Shown one piece after another: positions 25,548-34,293 of a DNA stretch of 64,000 nt (position 1 is the stretch's first letter; the number at the start of each line of letters is the position of its first letter). Origin of the DNA: Thermasporomyces sp036564245 (GTDB lineage Bacteria > Actinomycetota > Actinomycetes > Propionibacteriales > Actinopolymorphaceae). Under the pieces are notes generated by a model. The model was not told the origin of the DNA. It worked only from the letters and a program-made list of their open reading frames with translations, and ran no database searches. The stretch covers positions 1-64,000 of the forward strand of contig DATCKU010000056.1 of assembly GCA_036564245.1 (NCBI GenBank), given 5' to 3'. Position numbers and translations under genes: made by a program.

Positions 25548-26219
25548 TCACTTTCGGGGGCGGGAGACGAGGCGGTAGCCGATGCCGCGGACCGTCTCGA
25601 TCCGTTCCGGGCCGATCTTGCGGCGTAGATAACGGACGTAGACATCGACGACGTTCGAGCCGGGGTCGAAGTCGTAGCCCCACACGTGCGAAAGCAGCTG
25701 TTCCCGGCTGAGCACCTCGTCCGGATGGCGGAGCAACAGCTCGGCGAGCAGGAACTCCCTGGTGGTGAGCTCCACCTGACGCCCGGCGACGTACGCCTTA
25801 CGAGTACGAAGATCCAGCGCAATGTCGCCATGCCGCACGATCGTGGTGACCTGGGCTCGCACGGACCGGAGCCGAAGCCGGATCCGGGCCAGCAACTCCT
25901 CGAACCGAAAGGGTTTTCTCATGTAGTCGTCAGCGCCGCCATCCAATCCCGCCACCGTGTCCTCTACGGAATCGCGTGCGGTGAGGACGACGATCGGAAT
26001 GGAGTTCCGGGACTGGCGAAGTCGCCGCAGGACGTCGAAACCGTCGACGTCGGGAAGTCCGAGGTCGAGGACCATGAGGTCGTAGTCACCGGTCGAGGCC
26101 TGGCGGATCGCGGACTCCCCGTCCGGCACCGTGGTGCTCGAGTAGCCGTGTGCGCGAAGGCCTTTCTCGATGAAGCCGGAGACACCGACCTCGTCTTCTG
26201 CGATGAGGATGTTGCTCAT
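25548..26219 (-). CDS. OmpR-family response regulator
   Basis: A 223-residue two-component regulator. The receiver domain has the acidic pocket at Asp9 and the phospho-acceptor at Asp52 (in LMVLDLGLPDVDGFD), with the conserved Thr and Lys in VVLTARDSVED and DYMRKPFRFEELLARIR. The winged-helix DNA-binding domain occupies about residues 125-220 (LTTREFLLAELLLRHPDEVL, then VVDVYVRYLRRKIG). Start ATG 26219 has a GAGAGG site 6 bases upstream. It is divergent from the histidine kinase gene at about 26519, its probable partner. A short AATGACCACGT motif lies just past the stop. Confidence 0.92.
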   Translation of the reverse strand: MSNILIAEDEVGVSGFIEKGLRAHGYSSTTVPDGESAIRQASTGDYDLMVLDLGLPDVDGFDVLRRLRQSRNSIPIVVLTARDSVEDTVAGLDGGADDYMRKPFRFEELLARIRLRLRSVRAQVTTIVRHGDIALDLRTRKAYVAGRQVELTTREFLLAELLLRHPDEVLSREQLLSHVWGYDFDPGSNVVDVYVRYLRRKIGPERIETVRGIGYRLVSRPRK

Positions 26220-26518
26220 CCTCGTACCTCTCTCTCCGCGGCGATACCGGTCACTCTTGCCGAGTCTCGTTCCCCGTCCGTCGGCACAAAACACCGGAAC
26301 GCAATCAGGCGTTTCGCCCAACCCCGCCACTCACCGTGGAGATAATGGCAACCGGGAATTTCGACGCCTTACGCGCAGCCTCTCCAGCGCATCCGCACGG
26401 TGCGCGAGTAGGCATGTGTGTCTCTAGCGGGAACCAACGGCCGACGGGGGTGCCAGTGACGGTCGGTGTCCACAAGGGCGGCGGGCTCGCGAGCCTACGG
26501 ATGACCGTGGGCGGCGCG

Positions 26519-27568
26519 ATGAAGCTGCCTGGCCGCATGGCGCGGCCACGCAGCGACGGCCAGCATCGTCTGGCGTACGCCGGTCGCGTGAAGCCCACGC
26601 GTGTGGAGCACCTGTGCGCCACCAGCGTCGTCCTTGGCGCGGCCATCCTGGCGCTCGGGCTCGGCCTCAGCACACCCACCCTGCCGGACGGAGTGTTCAC
26701 CATCGCACTCACGCTCGTCGGCCTGCTCGGCATCGTCATGCTCGGCTGGTTCGGCACCGGTCGGATCCTCGCGTCGGCCTTCCACCACCGCACGGAGACG
26801 ATGGCCGACGAGGTGCTCGCTGACGCCGGTCACGAGCTTCGTACCCCGCTCACGGTCATCCGCGGGCACCTCGAGCTGCTCGACCCCGACGACTCCGACG
26901 ACGTGGCGCGGACCCGTGGGCTCGTGCTCGGCGAGGTCGACCGGGCCGAGCGGCTGGTCGACGATCTCGTCACGCTGACGACCGCGAACAAGCCGGGCTT
27001 CCTCCGGCTGAGCATCGTCGACGTCGCCGAGCTCGTCGACCGGGTGAGCGCCACGGCGCGTGCCATGGGCCGGCGTGACTGGCGGATCGACGCCCAGGCC
27101 CATGCGTACGTCGTCGCCGATCCGGAGCGACTGACCCAGGCGCTGTTGCAGCTAGCCCACAACGCGGTACGCCATACGAGAGACGGCGACGTGGTGGCGT
27201 TCGGGTCGGGCTACGACGAGCGATCCAACGAGGTCCACATGTGGGTACGCGACACCGGCCCAGGGGTGCCACCCGAGGATGCGCAGCGGATCTTCCGTCG
27301 GTACGAACGCGGCACGGCGGCGGGTCTTCAGGATCGTCGCGCTGGCCGGCGGGGGCAGGGGCTCGGCCTTGCCATCGTCCGGGCGATCGCGCGAGCTCAC
27401 GGCGGCAGAGTCGACGTCGAGCCGGCGCCCGTCGAGTCCCAACGTCCTCCCGGATCGTCCGGCCCGGGTGCGAAGTTCACGCTCACACTCGCCGCGGTCG
27501 GCAAGGACGAGCGGGCCTCCGGCGCGCCGTCGGCAAGCCAGCAGGCGACGACCGGCACACCACGGTGA
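26519..27568 (+). CDS. Membrane sensor histidine kinase
   Basis: A kinase of about 349 residues with two membrane helices (about residues 30-52 and 60-78), a short linker and a transmitter. The phospho-acceptor His105 is in DAGHELRTPLTVIRGHLELL. The N box is QLAHNAVRHTRDGD, G1 is VRDTGPGVPPED and G2 is GRRGQGLGLAIVRAIARAHG. There is little extracellular sequence, suggesting it senses within the membrane or internally. The start is uncertain: the open frame extends up to 26336, and ATG 26501 or a GTG near 26456 are alternatives. It is divergent from the response regulator and precedes murJ by 52 bases. Confidence 0.85.
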   Translation: MKLPGRMARPRSDGQHRLAYAGRVKPTRVEHLCATSVVLGAAILALGLGLSTPTLPDGVFTIALTLVGLLGIVMLGWFGTGRILASAFHHRTETMADEVLADAGHELRTPLTVIRGHLELLDPDDSDDVARTRGLVLGEVDRAERLVDDLVTLTTANKPGFLRLSIVDVAELVDRVSATARAMGRRDWRIDAQAHAYVVADPERLTQALLQLAHNAVRHTRDGDVVAFGSGYDERSNEVHMWVRDTGPGVPPEDAQRIFRRYERGTAAGLQDRRAGRRGQGLGLAIVRAIARAHGGRVDVEPAPVESQRPPGSSGPGAKFTLTLAAVGKDERASGAPSASQQATTGTPR

Positions 27569-27620
27569 CGCGGGGTCGGACGACGACACACCTGCAGGCG
27601 GCGGACCAGGACAGGCGACC

Positions 27621-29165
27621 GTGAAGCCAACCCGACGGGCCGTGGTGCGATCCTCGGCGCTGCTGGCTGCGCTCACCGCGGTGAGTCAGGTGCTGGGGTT
27701 TGCTCGGGACGCCGTGATGGCGGCAGTCTTCGGCGCCACGTCTGCCGTGGACGCCTTCCTGGTCGCCCAGGGCCTGGCCAACCTGGTGCTCGGCCTCATC
27801 ACCGGGGCCATGTCGCGCGCCCTGATCCCTCCGGTCACCCGAGCCGCTGCCGCCGGGAACCCGACAGCCGCGCATCGCACCGTGCGGGTTGCGCTGACCG
27901 TGACCATCACGGTGCTGCTCGCCGGCTCGGCCGTGATGTTCGTGGCCGCCCGGCCCATCGTCGGTGCCCTTGCCCCGGGCTTCGACCCGGCGACCGCTGA
28001 CGAGGCGGTTCGCGCCACCAGGATCGTGTTGGCGGCGACGTTCTGCATCGCGGGTACGAACCTGCTGGCCGCCGCCGCCCAGGCTCACGGACGCTTCTTC
28101 TGGTCGGGCTTTCAGGGTGTCCCGTTCAACCTCATCATGATCGCGTGTGCTGCCGGGCTGGGTGGCCAGTTCGGCGCGACCGCCCTGGCGTTGGGTTTCG
28201 TGCTCGGTTCGTTGGCCCGACTCCTGGTCCAGCTTCCGGCGGTCGGCGCGATCCGGCTCCGGCTCTGGCCCTCGTTCCGGCTCCGCGACCCCGGCTTCCG
28301 CGAGATGCTGCGGCTCGCCCCACCGCTACTGGTCGGCAGCGCCATCCTCAACGTCAACACCATGGTCGACCGCGCGGTCGGCTCGGCACAGGGCGCGGGG
28401 GTGATCGCGTCGCTGAGCTACGGCTGGCGGATCGTGACGCTGTCTGAGGTGGTGCTGGTCACGGCGTTCACCACCACGCTGTTCCCCGCGTTCAGCACAC
28501 TGGGCGACCCCGCGCGGCGTGCCGAGCTGCGACACGCCACCCAACGGGTGCTCGGCGTCGTCATGCTGCTCATGGCTCCACTCGTCGTCGTCTTGATCGT
28601 CGGCGCCCGACCGATCGTCATCCTGCTCTTCGCACGCGGCAGCTTCGACGACCGGGCCATCGCGCTCACCGCTACCGCTGTCTCCTTCTACTCCGTCTCG
28701 CTGGCGGGGCTCGCGGTACGCGAGGTCGTCGCGCGTACGAGCCTCGCCGTAGGCGACAGTCGTAACCCCGTGCTCTCGGCGTTCACCGCCATGCTGGTCA
28801 ACGTGGTCGGTGACCTCACGTTGGGCGTGCGGTTCGGCGTGGCCGGCCTCGCGGTGTCGACGTCACTCTCGGTGATGCTCGCGGCCACGATGCTGAGCAC
28901 GCTGACCGCGCACCGACATCGCGCGGTCGCACTCCGCCCGCTGCTGCGAACGGCGGCCTGCGTCGCCGCGGCGTCCACCGTCTCCGCCGTCGCCGGCTGG
29001 GTGGTGTCGCGGATGATTCCGGTCGACGGAGCGTTGCACGCATTGCTAGCCCTCGCAGCGCTCGGCGCTGCGTGCCTTTTGTCGTACGCCGCGGTGATCC
29101 TGGCCTTGCGCCTTCCCGCGCTGACCGACCTCCGTCGCAGCCTTGCGGACCTGCGCATCCGCTGA
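27621..29165 (+). CDS. murJ: MurJ-like lipid II flippase (MVF family)
   Basis: A 514-residue polytopic protein with about 14 helices. The MurJ N-terminal signature is ALTAVSQVLGFARDAVMAAV, followed by FGATSAVDAFLVAQGLANLV. MurJ flips undecaprenyl-linked peptidoglycan precursor or other polyprenyl-linked glycans. The GTG start at 27621 follows an AGGACAGG site. The gene stands after the sensor kinase on the same strand, not in the usual rpmH-end chromosomal context with trxB and sigM, so it may be a second flippase for another polymer. The C-terminal pseudokinase of the mycobacterial type is absent. Confidence 0.85.
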   Translation: MKPTRRAVVRSSALLAALTAVSQVLGFARDAVMAAVFGATSAVDAFLVAQGLANLVLGLITGAMSRALIPPVTRAAAAGNPTAAHRTVRVALTVTITVLLAGSAVMFVAARPIVGALAPGFDPATADEAVRATRIVLAATFCIAGTNLLAAAAQAHGRFFWSGFQGVPFNLIMIACAAGLGGQFGATALALGFVLGSLARLLVQLPAVGAIRLRLWPSFRLRDPGFREMLRLAPPLLVGSAILNVNTMVDRAVGSAQGAGVIASLSYGWRIVTLSEVVLVTAFTTTLFPAFSTLGDPARRAELRHATQRVLGVVMLLMAPLVVVLIVGARPIVILLFARGSFDDRAIALTATAVSFYSVSLAGLAVREVVARTSLAVGDSRNPVLSAFTAMLVNVVGDLTLGVRFGVAGLAVSTSLSVMLAATMLSTLTAHRHRAVALRPLLRTAACVAAASTVSAVAGWVVSRMIPVDGALHALLALAALGAACLLSYAAVILALRLPALTDLRRSLADLRIR

Positions 29166-29226
29166 GCTGGCAGCGACACTTTCGCCTATTCTGCGAATCG
29201 AAGCCATATGAAGGTGAGGCTTTGGC

Positions 29227-29700
29227 ATGAAACTCACCGACGAGCAGTTTCGCAGCCTCTTTCTTTTCCGCTATGCGCTACGGCGCTTCCTCTTGCGTAG
29301 TGCCCAAAGCGCCGCGCAGGTCGGGCTCACGCCGCAACAACACCAGCTGCTGCTGATCCTGCGGGCCTATCCCGGACCCACTCCGCCCAGCATCCGTGAG
29401 GTGGCGGACTATCTGCTGGTGCGCCACCACAGCGCGGTCGAGCTCGTCTCCCGTGTCGAGGCGATGGGGTTCGTACGCCGGCAACTCGACCCGCGAGACC
29501 ACCGGATCGTCCGCCTGGAGCTCACCGAACGCGGTCGCCGCTGCCTGGACGACATGGCACCCACGCACCTGCAGGAGCTCCAGGACGTTTCCTCCGCGCT
29601 CGGCATCAGTGAGGAGGGAATTCACGAGATCGCAGAACGTTACCTTCGGGCGAATCTTGGTGACATTGCCACCATCACGGCCGATCTCCGCCTAGGCTGA
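29227..29700 (+). CDS. MarR-family transcriptional regulator
   Basis: A 157-residue winged-helix regulator. The recognition region is GPTPPSIREVADYLLVRHHS followed by AVELVSRVEAMGFVRRQLDP, and the wing is RDHRIVRLELTERGRRCLDD. An N-terminal helix beginning LFLFRYALRRFLLRSAQSAA would form the dimer interface. It is the gene immediately upstream of the hopanoid operon on the same strand, 114 bases before the hpnC start used here. It could therefore control hopanoid synthesis in response to a hydrophobic ligand, but no operator has been identified. Confidence 0.85.
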   Translation: MKLTDEQFRSLFLFRYALRRFLLRSAQSAAQVGLTPQQHQLLLILRAYPGPTPPSIREVADYLLVRHHSAVELVSRVEAMGFVRRQLDPRDHRIVRLELTERGRRCLDDMAPTHLQELQDVSSALGISEEGIHEIAERYLRANLGDIATITADLRLG

Positions 29701-29814
29701 GGGATAGCTCGGAACCCGATCCTTTTTGAAGCGTCGGGGATGGATCTTGGGACGCGAGTGCTCGGGTGGTTCTCGACGGCCGCAGGACTACCGAGCAGCG
29801 CGGGGAGGCCAGCC

Positions 29815-30789
29815 ATGGGCGCATCTTCGCCGCGACCCGCAGACCGCGGTGGTGGCGGCTACCGGCGACCGCTCGCCGGAGGCTGGGATGGTTCTGCCCT
29901 GCGCCGCGCCCTCCCTGGCGCCCATGCGGGCGGTGACGTCGGGCGCGCACCCATGGTCGACGATCCACTGAACAAGGCTCGCGGGGAGAACTTCCCGGTC
30001 GCCCTCCGGTTGTTGCCGGAGCGAACCCGACGCGACCTCCAAGCCATCTACCGGTTCGCCCGCCACGTCGACGACATCGGCGACGACACCACGAGGTCGG
30101 TGCCCGAGAAGCTGCGTACGCTCGACGCGCTGGCCGCTGACGTCCGCGGGCTCTACGACGGGTCGCGGACGCCGGCCGACCCGATCGTCGCGGCGCTGGC
30201 GTCCCCGATCGCTCGCCGTCGCATGCCGGCCCACGCGTTCCTCCGGCTCATCGAGGCCAACCGGCGTGACCAGCACGTCGTGCGCTACCAGACGTTCGAC
30301 GACCTGCTCGACTACTGCCGGCTGTCCGCCAACCCGGTCGGCGAGCTCGTCCTGTGCGTCTTCGGCCGCGCCACGCCGGAGCGCATCGAGCTCTCCGACC
30401 GGATCTGCACAGCGCTGCAGCTCATCGAGCACTGGCAGGACATCGGCGAAGACTACCGCCGCGGCCGCGTGTACCTGCCGCAGGAAGACATGGCGAGCTT
30501 CGGCGTCGCCGAGTCCGACCTTGCCAGACAGGAGGCGAGCCCCGCGCTCCGCGCGCTGATCGCATTCGAGACCGAGCGGGCCGAAGCGTTCCTGCACGCT
30601 GGCACACCCTTGCTCTCCGGACTCTCAGGCTGGGCGCGGATCGCGGTCTCGGGCTATCTCGCCGGCGGGCGGGCAGCCTGCCGAGCACTGCGGCGGAGCG
30701 AGTACGACCCGCTGCGACGCGTACCCAAACCGACGTCCCCCCAGATCGCGGCCGCATGGTTGAGCGGTGCACTCAAGGGATGGGCATGA
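29815..30789 (+). CDS. hpnC: Squalene synthase-type enzyme HpnC
   Basis: The first hopanoid gene. With HpnD and HpnE it makes squalene from farnesyl diphosphate; HpnC converts presqualene diphosphate to hydroxysqualene. The two Asp-rich motifs are YRFARHVDDIGDDT and HWQDIGEDYRRGRVYLPQED. I start it at ATG 29815, with GGGGAGG six bases upstream, giving 324 residues with a Gly/Arg-rich N-terminal linker. An ATG at 29953 (MVDDPLNKARGENFP) would match the family core length but lacks a good ribosome site. Its stop overlaps hpnD (ATGA). Confidence 0.9.
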   Translation: MGASSPRPADRGGGGYRRPLAGGWDGSALRRALPGAHAGGDVGRAPMVDDPLNKARGENFPVALRLLPERTRRDLQAIYRFARHVDDIGDDTTRSVPEKLRTLDALAADVRGLYDGSRTPADPIVAALASPIARRRMPAHAFLRLIEANRRDQHVVRYQTFDDLLDYCRLSANPVGELVLCVFGRATPERIELSDRICTALQLIEHWQDIGEDYRRGRVYLPQEDMASFGVAESDLARQEASPALRALIAFETERAEAFLHAGTPLLSGLSGWARIAVSGYLAGGRAACRALRRSEYDPLRRVPKPTSPQIAAAWLSGALKGWA

Positions 30790-31817
30790 GCGACGAGACC
30801 AGGATGACTGCGAAAGCCACCACGTGGGGTAGCCACCGTGGCATCAGCCCGAGCGTGGTCGACCGAGCCTACAAGGAGTGCGAGGCGATCACGCGACGTG
30901 AGGCACGGAACTTCTCGTACGGCATCAGGCTGCTGCCCACCCCGAAGCGCCGCGCGCTCTCCGCCATCTACGCGATGGCGCGCCGCATCGACGACATCGG
31001 TGACGGTGAGCTCGACGAGGACGAGAAGCTACGCCGACTCGCCGCCGTGCGGGAGCAGATCCGCGCCATCGAGAAGGACACCGACCACACCGATCCGGTG
31101 CTCGTGGCTCTGGCCCATGCAGCGCGGACGTTCCCCATCCCGCTGGCAGCGTTCGAGGAGCTCATCGACGGCTGCGAGATGGACGTACGCGGTCGGACGT
31201 ACGACACGTTCGCCGAGCTCGTGGAGTACGCCCGCTGCGTCGCCGGCTCGATCGGCCGGCTGTCGCTGGGAGTGTTCGTGGGCCCGGGGGCCGGGACCCG
31301 GAGGAGCACGAGCGGTGGTTCGGGAGTCGTCGGCGGGATCGACACCGGCAGCGGTCCGAACGGTCCGGCAGAGGACGGGATGCCCGCCGACCCCAGCGGC
31401 GAGCCCGAGCAGCTCGCCGACACACTCGGCATCGCGTTGCAGCTCACCAACATCCTGCGCGACTTACGCGAGGATCGCCGACGCGGCCGGATCTACCTGC
31501 CACGTGAGGACCTGAAGCGGTTCGACTGCTCGCTGGACTTGAACGGCGACGGTGACCTGGCGTTCGATCCGGGGTTCGCTGCGCTGGTGCGCTTCGAGGC
31601 CGATCGGGCACACCAGTGGTACGACGCCGGACTTCGCCTGCTGCCGCTGCTCGACCGGCGCAGTCGGGCGTGCACGGCGGCGATGGCGGGGATCTACCGC
31701 CGCCTGCTCGAGCAGATCTGGGTCGACCCACACCGGTGTCGGCGGACCCGGATCTCGCTGTCCGGCCGGCAGAAGGTGGCTGTCGCGATGCGTGCGATCG
31801 TCTGGGGCAAGGCATGA
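30786..31817 (+). CDS. hpnD: Presqualene diphosphate synthase HpnD
   Basis: A 343-residue prenyl-coupling enzyme that joins two farnesyl diphosphates to presqualene diphosphate. First Asp-rich motif is YAMARRIDDIGDGELDED, second is LTNILRDLREDRRRGRIYLP. Between them at about residues 166-205 sits a Gly/Ser/Pro-rich segment (GAGTRRSTSGGSGVVGGIDT onward), longer than in most relatives; it probably forms a surface loop. Start and stop both overlap neighbours by ATGA, so hpnC, hpnD and hpnE are translationally coupled. Confidence 0.93.
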   Translation: MSDETRMTAKATTWGSHRGISPSVVDRAYKECEAITRREARNFSYGIRLLPTPKRRALSAIYAMARRIDDIGDGELDEDEKLRRLAAVREQIRAIEKDTDHTDPVLVALAHAARTFPIPLAAFEELIDGCEMDVRGRTYDTFAELVEYARCVAGSIGRLSLGVFVGPGAGTRRSTSGGSGVVGGIDTGSGPNGPAEDGMPADPSGEPEQLADTLGIALQLTNILRDLREDRRRGRIYLPREDLKRFDCSLDLNGDGDLAFDPGFAALVRFEADRAHQWYDAGLRLLPLLDRRSRACTAAMAGIYRRLLEQIWVDPHRCRRTRISLSGRQKVAVAMRAIVWGKA

Positions 31818-33274
31818 AGGATCTGGCGGGGATCGATGTCGTGGTGGTCGGCGGCGGCCTGGCGGGAATCTCGGCCGCATGCGCCCTCGCCGACCGTGGT
31901 GCGCGGGTCCGCTTGCTGGAGGCGCGGCCGCAGCTCGGCGGCGCGACGTACTCCTTCATCCGTGGCGAGCTCACGGTCGACACCGGCCAGCACGTCTTCC
32001 TGCGGTGTTACAGCGCCTACCGCGGCCTGCTCGAACGGTTGGGCGTCACCGACCTCGCCCCGTTGCAGGCCCGCTTCGCCATTCCCGTGCTGGTCCCGCG
32101 GGCGGGATCAGGTCACGAGGTGACGTGGCTGCGGCGTGGGCCGGGCCCGGCACCCCTGCACCTCGCCGGTTCGCTCGCCCGCTACCACCCGTTGCGGCCT
32201 GTCGACCGGCTCCGGCTCGCCCCCGCCGCGGTCGCGCTTCGCAGCGTCCGCTTGGACGACCCGACGGTCGACGAGACGAGCTTCGGTGACTGGCTCCGCC
32301 GTCACGGTCAGAGCACGGCAGCCATCGAACGCCTCTGGGCCCTCATCACGGTCGCCGCCTTGAACCTGCATCCGGACGAGGCGTCGCTCGCCCTTGCCGC
32401 GCGGGTGTTCCAGACCGCACTCCTCACCGACCCCACCGCGGCGGACATCGGAGTCCCGGCGGTGTCGCTCCGGGAGCTGCACGCCGAGCCGGCCATGCGC
32501 CACCTGCGCCAGTTGGGCGTCGACGTGCGCGTCAAGAGCAAGGTGACAGCTGTTACGCAGGAACCAGACGATGCGGCGTCGGATCGCAACCCCGGCTTCG
32601 TCGTCCGCCTGAGCGACGGCGAGCTGCGAGCCGACGCCGTGGTGGTGGCGGTTCCACACCGCGCTGCGGCCTCACTCGTCCCCGCCACTGCAGCGCCAGA
32701 TCGCGACGCCTGGAAAGGACTGGGCTCGTCGCCCATTGTCAACGTCCACCTGCGCTACGACCGCACCGTGATGCCGAACGAGCTGCCGTTCGTCGCGTGC
32801 GTGGACTCCCCCGCGCAGTGGATCTTCAACCGCAGCGCTTCGGCCGGACGGCACGACGGGGGTGCCGGGCAGTATCTTGTTGTCTCGGTTTCGGCAGCCC
32901 ATGACGAGGTCGCGACTCCTGCCGAAGAGTTGCGGACGACAATCATGACGGCCGTGTCCCAGATCTTCCCAGACGCGCACGCTGCGCGCGTGCTCGATGC
33001 ATTCGTCACCCGAGAACCCCACGCCACGTTTCGCCAGGCACCTGGTACCGCACGCCTGCGTCCATCAGCACGCACGGCGCTGCCGGGGCTGGTGCTCGCC
33101 GGCGCGTGGACCAACACCGGCTGGCCCGACACCATGGAGGGCGCGGTCCGCAGTGGGCTCGCCGCCGCCGCCGCGATCACGCACCCACCAAGCGGCAACT
33201 GCTCGGTCGCCGGCCATCAACCGCTCGCGAGGTCGGTCATGACGACAGCAGGCCGGAAGGCGGTGGGCCGATGA
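31814..33274 (+). CDS. hpnE: Hydroxysqualene dehydroxylase HpnE
   Basis: A 486-residue FAD-dependent amine-oxidase-type enzyme which reduces hydroxysqualene to squalene. The N-terminal dinucleotide motif is VVVVGGGLAGISAACALADR, followed by RLLEARPQLGGATYSF and DTGQHVFLRCYSAYRGLLER. The C-terminal FAD-contact region is GLVLAGAWTNTGWPDTMEGA. It completes the HpnC-HpnD-HpnE route to squalene used by bacteria lacking a single squalene synthase. ATGA overlaps on both sides link it to hpnD and the polyprenyl synthase. Confidence 0.93.
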   Translation: MKDLAGIDVVVVGGGLAGISAACALADRGARVRLLEARPQLGGATYSFIRGELTVDTGQHVFLRCYSAYRGLLERLGVTDLAPLQARFAIPVLVPRAGSGHEVTWLRRGPGPAPLHLAGSLARYHPLRPVDRLRLAPAAVALRSVRLDDPTVDETSFGDWLRRHGQSTAAIERLWALITVAALNLHPDEASLALAARVFQTALLTDPTAADIGVPAVSLRELHAEPAMRHLRQLGVDVRVKSKVTAVTQEPDDAASDRNPGFVVRLSDGELRADAVVVAVPHRAAASLVPATAAPDRDAWKGLGSSPIVNVHLRYDRTVMPNELPFVACVDSPAQWIFNRSASAGRHDGGAGQYLVVSVSAAHDEVATPAEELRTTIMTAVSQIFPDAHAARVLDAFVTREPHATFRQAPGTARLRPSARTALPGLVLAGAWTNTGWPDTMEGAVRSGLAAAAAITHPPSGNCSVAGHQPLARSVMTTAGRKAVGR

Positions 33275-34293
33275 CCGCCGCCACGTCTCCCCTTCGAATC
33301 GACACGTTGCGCCTCGTCGATCCGGCGCTTCGCGACGCGATCGACCGGCTGGACGGGCCCACCCGTTTCGCCTGCGGATACCACCTCGGCTTCTGGGATG
33401 CCTCCGGGCGCCCGAACAACTCACGAGGTCATCGAGGCAAGGCCATCCGCGCCACACTCGCCCTGCTCTCGGCCGCAGCCGCCGGCGCGCCACCGGCCGC
33501 GGGCATTCCTGCCGCGGTCGCCTGCGAGCTCGTGCACAACTTCTCGTTGCTGCACGACGACGTCATCGACCGCGACACCGAACGCCGACATCGGCCGACG
33601 GTCTGGGCGCGGTTCGGGCTGCCCGATGCGATCCTGTCCGGCGACGCGCTCCTCGCCCTTGCGTACGAAGTGCTCGCCGAGGCGCCCTCACCGCACGTCG
33701 CAGCTGCGGTCCGCAAGATCAGCACGACCGTGCGCCGACTCATCGCAGGCCAAGCAGCCGACGTCTCCTTCGAGAAGCGCGACGACGTGACGCTCACCGA
33801 ATGCCTCACGATGGCCTCGAACAAGACCGGCGCCCTGCTCGCGTGCTCCGCCTCGATCGGCGCGCTGCTCGCCGGCGCGCCCGCGTCGGTCTGCAGCGGC
33901 CTGTCGGAGTACGGTGACCACCTGGGTATGGCGTTCCAGCTCACCGACGACCTGCTCGGGATCTGGGGCGACCCGGCACGCACCGGCAAGCCCGTCCTGT
34001 CAGATCTGCGGGCCCGCAAGAAGTCCCTGCCGGTCGTGGTGGCGCTCAACTCGACGCACGAGGCAGGCAAGAAGCTGCGCGAGCTCTACGCCAAGCCGGG
34101 TCCGCTGGACGAGGACGAGCTCGCCTTGGCCGCCCGTCTCGTCGAGGAGGCCGGTGGCCGGACCTGGACGGAGGCGGAGGCCGACCGACATCTCGCCGAC
34201 AGTCTGGAGGTGTTGCGGACTCTAAAGCTGCATCCGGAAGTGCACAGCGAGCTTGTCGCCGTTGCCCATCAGCTGAGGGGGCGTGACCACTGA
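33271..34293 (+). CDS. Polyprenyl diphosphate synthase (FPP/GGPP-type)
   Basis: A 340-residue all-helical prenyl transferase that condenses IPP with allylic diphosphates. The first Asp-rich motif is LLHDDVIDRDTERRHRP. The second is altered: FQLTDDLLGIWGD has DDLLG in place of DDxxD, a form seen in the hopanoid-linked synthases of actinobacteria. The product is probably farnesyl diphosphate feeding HpnD, but chain length cannot be set from sequence alone. It overlaps hpnE by ATGA and shares one base with shc (TGATG). Confidence 0.9.
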   Translation: MTAATSPLRIDTLRLVDPALRDAIDRLDGPTRFACGYHLGFWDASGRPNNSRGHRGKAIRATLALLSAAAAGAPPAAGIPAAVACELVHNFSLLHDDVIDRDTERRHRPTVWARFGLPDAILSGDALLALAYEVLAEAPSPHVAAAVRKISTTVRRLIAGQAADVSFEKRDDVTLTECLTMASNKTGALLACSASIGALLAGAPASVCSGLSEYGDHLGMAFQLTDDLLGIWGDPARTGKPVLSDLRARKKSLPVVVALNSTHEAGKKLRELYAKPGPLDEDELALAARLVEEAGGRTWTEAEADRHLADSLEVLRTLKLHPEVHSELVAVAHQLRGRDH

